Below are positions 55,601 through 64,000 of a DNA stretch of 64,000 nt, piece after piece. How positions within the stretch are numbered: position 1 is the stretch's first letter; each line of letters starts with the position of its first letter. Origin of the DNA: Madurella fahalii (lineage: Eukaryota; Ascomycota; Sordariomycetes; Sordariales); assembly GCA_029876055.1 (NCBI GenBank), contig CM056875.1, forward strand, positions 4,489,001-4,553,000. The letters are read 5' to 3'. The notes under the pieces were generated by a model. It was not told the origin of the DNA. It did no database searches and was given only the letters and a program-made list of their open reading frames with translations. A program made the translations under genes and the position numbers.

Positions 55601-56811
55601 TCAGGGGTCGAAGGCTTTACGGGGGAAAGCTGGGGCGATGGCGGGGGTGAGTACTGTATCCCGGTGTCGACGTAGCTGACTTTAGGGGGCGGCGGCGGCG
55701 GCGACTCGTCATCCTCCTTAATAATGCCGTCCTCGAGCCTTTCAAGCGCAGAAGCATTGAACGCCAACCTCCCGCGAGCCACGCTGCCAGGGCGCATCAA
55801 GCTGTCGGTGCTCTGGTGCCTTTGGTGTGTCCTAAACATGAGGCTATCACGGCTCATGTTCCGCATGTGCCCACGATTGGATAGGACGCTGTCCCGGCCG
55901 CCGTAGTCGCTCTCCTCGCCATAGCCATCGTCAAAGCCCAGTTCGTCAGCCAACGAATTCCCGTTCGGCTTGACTATGCTCGTGGCAACCGAGAACCGGA
56001 TGCTGTTTGTGATGCTCATCGTCCTGACACTAGCAGCATCGTCATCTTTCCCGCTCTTTTCCACATCGCTGTCGGCGCCGTTCTGGTTGGCCTGAGCAGC
56101 CTGGAACGCAGCAACCTCATCAAGGACAACCTTCAGCCGGCTCTCAGCAATGTGAATTCGCCGCTCGAACTTGCGTTTCTCCTCTTCCCATTCGTCTCTT
56201 TCCTTTGCCCATTGTTGATGTACGCGCTCCGAATCCTCCTCCTGGCTCCGGAGTTTCTTCTGTGTCGCTTCGAGTCGCTTCTTGGTCTCGCTCACTGACT
56301 CGACCGCCTCGTCGCGCTCCCGTGCCAGTTCACCAAGAGCAGAAGATGTGCCGCCCTCGAGCAATGAAAGTTGCCGCTTTAACGACCGACTCTCCTTTCC
56401 CGTCGACACCAGGCTAGCCTGCAAAGATTCGGACTCTTCCCGGACGGTATGCAGGGACGTCTCGAGGCTCTCGATAATTTTGAGCTTTTCCTCCTGGTCG
56501 CGCCTCAACGACAGGATCTCCGATACCAAGCTCGCATGAAGGGTGGGCGTAAAGCGCCGAGGATCCAGGATGCTGATGTTCTCATCGTTGCTAACGTCTC
56601 GCGAGGACCTCTTGGAGCCTTTTTCGCTCTTATCTCGGGGGAGCGGCGGTGGCGAATTGCTCTTGCCTTTCTTCCCGGGAGGAGTAGCCGATCTCCGGGA
56701 CTTGCGTGAACTCCGTGAAACGTTGCGCGAGAGGGCACGATATGGCGTCTCTACAGGTGTCGGCACTGCCACCGGTCCGGTTGATTCATCCTCGGTCTCC
56801 CACACAGCCAT
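52689..56811 (-). CDS. apsA: Nuclear-migration cortical anchor ApsA/Num1 (2 exons, 1353 aa)
   Basis: This plasma-membrane-associated protein captures dynein and mitochondria at the cell cortex and positions nuclei in hyphae. Exon 1 is 53781-56811 and exon 2 is 52689-53719. The 61-nt intron (GTAAGT, GCTAACC branch, CCGCAG) lies inside the PH domain. Residues ~80-220 form a coiled coil (LHASLVSEILSLRRDQEEKL onward), as in the Num1/Mcp5 N-terminus. A long disordered, S/P-rich centre follows, with phospho-site-like RxxS motifs and KxPxTP repeats. The PH domain (~940-1065) begins AQTMVGEWMFKYVRRRKSFG, continues RHKRWVWLAPYERAILWSSK, and after splicing ends NRSILILTPQRALKFTATNA and ERHYIWLTSLSFLAHS. 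The C-terminal tail is basic and ends ADWYLRDDPFRGF. The ATG at 56811 is the first in frame; the frame extends eight codons upstream only to a TTG. Confidence 0.92.
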
Positions 56812-59800
56812 CTTGACGGCTCTCTCGTTTTTCAACGACTGTCAAGAACCACCGTCGCTTGCTTGACCCCAAAGTCGATTCAGGAGGTCATTTCCACCTT
56901 TCGGTCGCTAAAGCCTTGAAGTCGTACTGCGCTGGATACAGCAAGTGGTGTTAGTGAGATACGGGGGATGCCAGTGGAACCGAGCCACGGTGATCCCTGT
57001 TCAGTCTGGGTCAAGTGAAGCTGCTTGGAGTCCCACGAGCAACCACGGGGTCGGCAGCGTCAACCGAGCGTCAATGCTGGGGGCAGCCACCGGATACAAC
57101 GAAATGCATGCGCGGCGGAGGTGCTGGGGTCCCTGGAAACCCAGACTTTGCACTCTTTCAAATCCGAGCGTTGTCTTTGCCGGCCGCAATATCATACACT
57201 ACATCCATCAGTTTGCGTGGATGATGTCAATCCCTAGACCGGAATTAGTACAGTCAGCATAACTGCACCCTAAACTCTCCGACGAAGCTGGTGCTATAGC
57301 ATGCGTGCTAAGAAACGAAAGCCCGGGGCCCAAGCCCAGCATTGACGAGGAGGTATCTTAGGGAAACGATTATAGGGGTGGAATCCGGGTTCTGTGAAGC
57401 CGAGAGCCGACTTACAAGACACAGACGGTTCGACTGTCTTTAGCCCGTCGAGAGAGTGAGATGGGCTGCGGTCCGCTGTTTGGTGCAGATAGGTATCCCT
57501 GAGCGAGTGGAGCTTTCTAAGGCAAAGATGAGACGAACAGGCGGTCCGGAGCGGTGGCAAAGCCAATGCAGAAGCTCAAGCAGTCTAAGCAGCGTCGAAG
57601 CTGTCACAAGATATCTCTTGGTCAGCGCCACTGCCTGGGAAAGCGCAAAGACGCAGGAGGTTGCATGGTCGCCACATACCCAGAACGTACTATGAAGAAG
57701 ACAAATGGAGAGGGAACGGAAAGAAGGCACTACAAAGGGTATCGTATCGGGGTATCGTATCAAGAGAATAAAGTTGGCGAAAGGAGATTTGGAAAAGCGA
57801 ACGGGGCGTGCGGTGCGAGTCTCGACTCGGAAGGTGTCCGTTCGACGGGAGGCAACCGGGATGAAGGAACGGAACTCGAGAAAGAAGGTCGCGGGCCACA
57901 AGGCGGGGTGAATGCGCAGACCCGAGACGCCAGAGACTCGAGATCGAGAAGGGGAAAAAGAGAACAATACCGGCGTGGAGGATTGTACTGCACGATACAA
58001 CCCGCTGGGCGACCCAGGTTCATGTATGAATGCTCCACTTTCAGCAATCAATCGAATCTACGGGGCCCGCTGCAGAAAAGACGAGCAGCACCATCGGGTC
58101 TGGCCTGTCGAATTGAACGCCCCGGGACCACATGTGGAGCAGAGGGCATCCGACTGGGATGGGGCCAGGGGTGCTGCCGGTGGATGAACTGCGGGCTTCG
58201 GGCAACCCTGTGCATCTCACTGGCCATCAGTTTGCATCCTTCTTTCGCCTTCCCATTCCCATCCCGCATCTCCACTACACAAGCCGTGTGCGGAGGGGAA
58301 CCGAGGCGGCTCAAGATTGGTTACACAGCCTGTACGTGGCAGATGGCACTTTTGGTGTTTTCATCTGGATGTTTGATGTACGGAAATGCCATCATGAGAA
58401 ACAAGGGACAGGACAGAGAGCCCTGGAGCCCTTATCAGGGACTCTCAGCTGACGAGCACCACCACACAGGCCGGCCGCCCTAGGGCTCCGAGGGGCCGGG
58501 TCTTGGGACAGAGCAAGAGCAAGCATTGTTTTTACTGCGCTTCTGCGTGTAGCCAACGTTCTTCTGTAATTAAAGCATGACGTGAGGTAAACCCGGGATA
58601 GGGGGAGTGGGAGGAAGGTCTTTCCCCGAGGAGACAAGTTGCGCAATTCCCCGACGCCCAATTGGCCGCGATTCGAACTGGAAACCCCTCGGCGAACGAG
58701 GCCGCAAGCCACAAGGCCAACTAGTGTACACTGCAAGATGTATAGTTCCCCACGCTCAAAGTTGCAGTTTCCATGACATCTCGAGCCGACAAGCACCCGG
58801 GCAGACCAGCCGTTCAGGTCCCACGGGTCGACAAGGACCAAAAGGGGATCGTGGCCGGGGCGAGGTCTGAGCCGCTAGCCCTCTTTGGGCCCAAGGCCAC
58901 TGTGACGGGCAAGGAGCAACGAATGGGAAGCAGAGCCAGCTGAAGGCAAATTTCCAGATGTGATAGGATGCTGACGATCGCCCGGGCCATAGCCTCGAAG
59001 TGGGGATGGCGGGCCCATGCAGACAGGTTCCTCCACCAGATGCTACTTTCCCGGAGCTCGTTCCAGCCTTCATCAAACCGAACCATCCACCTGACGACGG
59101 GAGATGAGCGAGTTGCTTTGGACGAGCCCGAGCGCATGGCCTCCGGGGCCGAAAAGCGCAATTGCAATTGGTGCGCGGATAGGCAAAGGATAGGCCTGGC
59201 TGCCTGGGCCCAAGCCAACAAGGTAAACAAGGTGAAGTCATTTTCCAACGCTTTCTTCAACGATGCCTGCGCGTCGGCGGCATGGCGCGTCTCCTCAAAC
59301 CCATGCCAGGCCGAACCAGGAACGGTGGATAGTCCTTTAATTGAAAGACCCCCACTGCTGCGCCTTATCAACCGAAGAATTGAAAGCTCTGTTCCCACCA
59401 CCCAGCTGCACGAGACAGCTTGGCATCGGCTTGTCAAAGATGTCGTGCAATCCTCCACAGCGATGGGTCGGACCGTGTTTATTACGGCTGGTCATCAATC
59501 GAAAGACAAATGTTTATCAGGTGGAACCACCTGCCTTTGACCGTACAGTATAGAAGACTTGCTGGAACCATGCCACACCACCAACATCAATACGCCGCCG
59601 CCACGCAGGGAACGGGTTTGACGCCACAATATCACGGGTTTTGACGAGAGATGGCGGCTTACTCACAGGCTTCGGTTGTGCGACGTCTGCTCCCGCGTCA
59701 CGATCCGTGACCCAAGGCCATCTCCGATGGACCATGGCCAGTCTCCATTTTCAAGGCTTCAATCGGAGATCGGCTGCCAGCTCTTGTCTCGTCGCCGAGA

Positions 59801-61622
59801 CACAATATCCACTGGGCACATGCGTCAACCAAAATCCCAGGGTCCAATGTGTCGATCTTTGTCGGGCCCAAATGTTAGCTCGTGCCGCAAAGTTCAGCGG
59901 TCCATCGTCAATTCCGCGTTCCTGATTGACAAAGAAGCTGCCCTACTCATAGCGTAGACCAATAAGACAGCTTACCCCGGAATCTCTGTGAGCTAACCCA
60001 GGTATCATCAGCGCGCCAGTCGTTTCAATGTGAACAACGGGCAGCCCATCATGAATAAGATAACGTTTTCCCTTTTTTTTTTCCCCCTCCACCCACACGC
60101 CCAACATGCCAAGTCGCATCCAACCAACCTTGGAACCGGTCCGCGATGGCCGTGTCCCCGGCAATCCTCGCCTTCTAGGCGCGTTTCTCAATCTCTCGGC
60201 AAGCCGTTGGCCAACCACGAAAAGTTGCTGACTGCAGATTGGAACTTTCTATCACAACGACGCGGAAGATGTCCGGCGCGGGGAAATCCAACCGTTGCCA
60301 TCAATTCGCCGAATTGGGCGCCATTGGTTGGTCTCGCATGGCTTTTGGTCAGTCGAAGCATCAGCAGCAAAAGCAAAAGCAAAAGCAAAGCAAAAGCAAG
60401 AGGCCAGGACGCGAGCAACACCCCCATATCATCTGCAGGGTCACGCACCTCATTTCTGCACAACTTTCGGAAGCGTTGCAGCACGGATCAGGTACATGCC
60501 GACTGGGAATTGCCTGCTGTGCTACGCTAAGCTGCATGCTACCGGTGATGTGGATATTGTCCCCCTGCCGGTACCTTATGTACCTGTATCCTGCAAGACG
60601 AGCGGGATGTGCGGGACCCCTTTCCTTCGAAGCGAGGCTCGAGCTTTTTGCTGAATGCACGCTGCAAGAGCCAGGGAGGTGCCTGTTCTGCAGATACCTT
60701 TTTGGACGAAATGAAATCGAGAACGCGCCTATTTCTTGTTGCATGTCGGCCCGGCCTTCTGAAACCCGCCTTCCCAAGAGGGGAAGAGGTCGAGGTTCGG
60801 GACTTGGTTCTCCACATGATGTTCGAACGATGAGGTCTTGTTCGATTTACGTTTTGCCGGCCAGGGCAGTCGGCAGTCGTGACTGCGCACGAAAGGAACA
60901 CAGCATTGCCGATGTTCTCGGTTGAAGAACCTGTTTCACTCTCCACTTACCCCGAACCCTGCCTCGAGGGAAAGGAGAACAGCCCCGGGCACTTGAATCT
61001 CAAGTATGGCCGGGCCGCCAGGGGCTGCCGAATATACAATACTCGCACCCAATGTGTCTATGAACTCCCTACGAATTAATTGAGAAGGGAAACGGAACAG
61101 ACAATAACCGCCAAACCCGGGAAGCCTTTGAAACTCCTCTGTTGTTTCAACGTACTGCTCCTTGCTAAAAACAGGTCTATAGTCCGTGTCTTAATCAGGT
61201 GATGTGCTAACTTTCCTCCCTCCACGTGGTGAACCAAACCAACGCTTTGCATCCGTGGGTTTTCGGGTTCGGGTTTGTGTGGAATCCACGTTTCGAGCCT
61301 AGTTGGCGTCGGTATTCTGGCACCAGCTAGGATAGAAAGCCTTGACTGGTTACTATTCTGACGAGAGTATCATGAGTGTCATGGCCATTTCTCACCGCCC
61401 ACGCCGCTCCTATTGTGGCCTTCATTGCCCTCCGCCCAATGTCGGTTGGAGTTCTGGGCGAGCAGAGCTAAAATCCCCAGAGATAGCTCCCTACAGCTCG
61501 AGAGCGTAGGGTAGGCTCGAAGAAAGTCATGTGGCTCGTCAGGTCTTGCTAGAAAATCGAGGCGTGCTTGCGTCTATACCCCGAGCAGGTGTCCGGAAAT
61601 GCTGTCCGTACATGCCACTTGT
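56812..61622. other. Gene-poor region (4.8 kb) upstream of apsA
   Basis: Open frames up to 309 codons occur (57554-58483, plus) but show no motifs and are Arg/Gly-rich, as expected from GC-skewed non-coding DNA. A degenerate tRNA-like patch with a B-box match lies at about 58655-58720 on the minus strand; I do not call it a gene. A short AAGCAA-type repeat lies at 60366-60402. The last part includes the 3' flank of the membrane-protein gene. Confidence 0.5.
60366..60402. repeat. Short CAAAAG-type repeat
   Basis: About six imperfect copies of CAAAAG with a GCAGCAAAAGC start. Confidence 0.7.
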
Positions 61623-63585
61623 TCATACGCCCTCCTCCCCCGGAGCGAACCACGGAAAAGAGTCTTCCACCGAGATGGAATATTTATCCAGTGCTTCGTA
61701 CCACTGGACGGCTGAGCCTGCCTGAGCACCAATGTCAGCGACCCTTCGTTGTACTGGCAAGAACCGAGAGGTATACTCAACATACCAAGAAAGCCCAGGA
61801 ACCGGCAAATGTCGACATGGCCGAGGCATACTCGACAGCGGTCGAAAACTCGGCTGCGAACCCTAGAGCGCCGCAAACGGTGAAGCCAATAGCTCCCACC
61901 AGATTCCAGAATCCGACGTGCCAGCCGAGCATCGTGGGAGCCGGAGTGTACCTGCAGTAGCCGCCTGTATTAGAACCCTCGTGCACAAGATAGAACGCTC
62001 GGGAATCTTCAGAGCCTCCAATTGTTTCAAAGGGACAAGTGGAGAGTCATGAAATACGCACCACTTATCCTGTACCTCAACCATGAGCAAGATACTCGAC
62101 ACGATAAAGCCCGTGCCTCCGACGACCTGCGGAAGCCAGTATGTCCCGTTCGTGACGGGCAGTGATATGGCGTTGTGAATGCCTGGCAGATTCGTGAACC
62201 CGGCCATCCAAAAGACGGTGGCTCCCATCAGCTGTATCAGAGAAGCCAGAAAGCCAATCTCCTTGATGTAATGTGTTGTGAGCTCGTGTCGAGTTGGCCA
62301 CCACGACCTAATAAAGCACGCACACCGTCTGTTAGCCAGTTCCATCGATATAAGTGCTAGTAAGATATCCGGAACGGCGTCCCGGATAGCTGATCCGTGA
62401 CTGACGGAGCCTAGCCACATTACGGAGACACGAGATAGGGATATGCATACCATCGCCGCTCCTTCTCGGGTTTAACCTTCTCATCACCATCCGGCCCCAA
62501 CCCCCCGGGTTCAGCAACAGTGTCAACCGTTGTCGCTGCTATCATCGCCACTGCGCTATCCCGCAGCAAAGCTTGCCGGTTCTGGTGGCCATGTCGACAG
62601 CCTTCATGCCTTGGATGTAGACGCAATCCGTGATCCTCCAACTCTTCTTCCAGCTCCCAACCAAAACAATCAGCGCCTACGATAACACACCCAGGTCAGT
62701 TCACCCCGGGTCCCTCCTCATGTGTAATGTGTTTTCATCCATCAACCGTGGTCGAGTACAGGGCTAGTAGGGGGGAATCAAAGGCGCATAGGAATGTGCA
62801 TGACTTCTTCGTCTCATTCAATGGGGAAAAAAACTCACGCTCGGCATTGATAGCCTCAATCACCATAAGAACCGACCCAATTTCGAACACCGTTGTACCC
62901 AAGAAAGCCAGTATCCCAGCTGCGATATCGGTCTCACCGGAGAACTCGCTCTCGGGTCTCGCCAGCGGTAGCCAGACGAAGAAGCCGTTGATGACCCATA
63001 TCACAGAGCCTATTATTTGAATCTCCCCAGAGATGAATTAGTAACCACCATGCGAGTATCTGAGTATGTAGGCGGAAATAATCTATGCCCGGGCCAGCAG
63101 AGAAGATAACGGGCCAGGTTCTTGTTATTTGGGGTCTATGCGCCACCCCAGTCAGGGAAAGGGGATGGTGAAGTGAAATGAGGTCGGAAAAGGGGAGGTA
63201 GAGAAGACAAACCAAGCACAAACGCAACCGCCACAAGATACGTGACATCCCACACGGGGAAGCGCGTGACCATCTTTCCCACACCCAATGCCAGCTTTCT
63301 CCCCTGGGAGCGGTAGTGATCCGTTCTGGATTTCACGGGACCACCATCTTGCTTCCTCAGGTAGGCCACACGCCGGCGACCCTTTCTGTTATCCCGGCTT
63401 CGCCAGACGTGGTAGATTTGCTCTTGACCCTCTCGGTCAGCTTGGTTCACAATGTGTCCGGGATCCTGTGGTTCCTGCTTCTGTTCCCAGGGCGGTTTAG
63501 AGACGGGATGGTAGCGTGTTGTGGGGTTGAGGAACAGGAACGGGCCGGAAGCGTGTATTGCGTTGGGTAAGGAATGACGCGGCAT
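61623..63585 (-). CDS. Fungal integral membrane protein, six TM segments (6 exons, 426 aa)
   Basis: Exons are 63213-63585, 62839-63009, 62451-62676, 62062-62307, 61786-61951 and 61623-61721. All five junctions keep phase, with GT donors and AG acceptors. A ~110-residue charged N-terminal cytosolic part precedes TM1 (VWDVTYLVAVAFVLGSVIWV). The rest are TM2 (AGILAFLGTTVFEIGSVLMV), TM3 (IGFLASLIQLMGATVFWMAG), TM4 (VVGGTGFIVSSILLMVEVQD), TM5 (FWNLVGAIGFTVCGALGFAA) and TM6 (AMSTFAGSWAFLAGSAVQWY). A cytosolic loop between TM2 and TM3 has an HxGCxHxHQNR cluster. The C-terminus is YEALDKYSISVEDSFPWFAP. The pattern matches an uncharacterised fungal membrane-protein family often annotated only as integral membrane protein. 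There is no signal peptide and function is unknown. The start is the first ATG; a divergent gene starts 177 nt away. Confidence 0.82.
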
Positions 63586-63761
63586 TATAAGTGCGAAAAA
63601 CTCGGAAAGAAGGTTTCACGACACCACACTACTTGATATGAAGGGGACGAGGTCTGTTGGTCGAGATGCTGTTCGGTGCGCCCCTATTTCAACGAGACCA
63701 TCAGGTACCATTACATATCATCCACGACAGACGATCACGAACAACCACAGGCCCAATCATC
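63586..63761. promoter_or_regulatory. Short bidirectional promoter
   Basis: Only 176 nt separate the ATGs of the membrane-protein gene (-) and the edge gene (+), so the two probably share promoter elements. Confidence 0.5.
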
Positions 63762-63937
63762 ATGACGAATCCGGAGGAGTATTTCCCGACCTTCCATGGT
63801 GCTGAGCGGCCGAACGAACTTGGCATCGGCCGTGACGTCAACCCGCCAACCGATGAGTCGATCCGGCTGCGGCCGGAGTCCCCGCTTCTCCACCCCGCCG
63901 TTGCCCCTTCCGTGCTCCTCTCCACCCGGAAGACCCG
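63762..63937 (+). CDS. First exon of an unrecognised gene leaving the window (3' partial)
   Basis: The ATG at 63762 gives MTNPEEYFPTFHGAERPNEL, a hydrophilic N-terminus with GIGRDVNPPTDESIRLRPES. After 58 codons plus two bases, the donor GTGAGA at 63938 could begin an intron ending at GACTCAG (63992). If unspliced, the frame stops at 63939-63941. The continuation is outside the window. The first 59 residues show no domain. The call rests on the ATG, donor and acidic/proline composition only. Confidence 0.4.
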
Positions 63938-64000
63938 GTGAGATCGGGTTTGGAAGCATATGCTAAATATCAACTGGCTGCTCAGACTCAGCTGGGAGTC

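Noticed and set aside
57554..58483. 309-codon plus-strand ORF upstream of apsA
   Set aside because: Low-information Arg/Gly/Lys composition without domain or codon bias; treated as chance.
58648..58730. tRNA gene on the minus strand
   Set aside because: The B-box core is present, but neither a paired T-arm nor a seven-base acceptor stem with correct spacing can be drawn.
1..64000. Biosynthetic gene cluster or CRISPR-like arrays
   Set aside because: No PKS, NRPS, terpene or other core enzyme and no regularly spaced repeats were found; the MFS and SDR genes are not clustered with one.

Overview
The window reads as nuclear DNA of a filamentous ascomycete, most likely Sordariomycetes/Sordariales (Chaetomiaceae-like). 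The reasons are short 50-200 nt introns with GTRNGT donors and CTRAC-type branch points, compact GC-rich exons, CT-rich gene flanks, and ortholog content typical of that class (ASM-1/StuA, ApsA/Num1, fungal TACC, Ies4, GID1). The genus is inference. There are 16 gene loci I consider real or probably real, one decayed locus, and two genes cut by the window ends.

Layout. 1-543: 3' end of a short-chain acyl-CoA synthetase. 3.8-4.9 kb (-): small REV1-type BRCT protein. 4.9-18.3 kb: a 13.4 kb stretch without recognisable genes, ending at the APSES developmental regulator asm-1/stuA (18.3-20.3 kb, +). 21.9-24.4 kb (+): TACC-like coiled-coil protein. 25.1-26.4 kb (-): gamma-glutamyl phosphate reductase (PRO2). 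27.5-29.4 kb (+): DHA1-type MFS transporter. 30.1-31.6 kb (-): decayed proline-rich gene. 33.4-34.3 kb (+): INO80 subunit Ies4. 35.9-39.0 kb (+): SPRY-LisH-CTLH-CRA protein GID1/Vid30. 40.2-41.4 kb (-): SAM35/metaxin-family mitochondrial outer-membrane subunit carrying a (GD)n tract encoded by a hexanucleotide microsatellite. 44.8 kb (+): 66-aa ORF. 46.0-46.9 kb (+): short-chain dehydrogenase. 47.1-48.3 kb (-): OTU deubiquitinase. 49.2-51.3 kb: a convergent pair made of an uncharacterised fungal protein (with an apparent frameshift) and a kinase-like protein. 52.7-56.8 kb (-): ApsA/Num1 cortical anchor. 61.6-63.6 kb (-): six-exon integral membrane protein. 63.8 kb (+): first exon of a gene leaving the window.

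Most genes are housekeeping or cytoskeletal/developmental and do not form an operon or a biosynthetic cluster. Functional themes recur loosely: development (asm-1), microtubule and nuclear positioning (TACC, ApsA), ubiquitin turnover (GID1, OTU), mitochondrial biogenesis (SAM35) and proline synthesis (PRO2). The accessory-looking parts are the convergent pair at 49.2-51.3 kb, the decayed locus at 30-31.6 kb and the gene-poor blocks at 41.4-44.8 and 56.8-61.6 kb.

All exon-intron models were built by hand from splice motifs and reading-frame continuity. Family names rest on motif recognition, not on a search. No rRNA, convincing tRNA, CRISPR array or intact transposon was seen.
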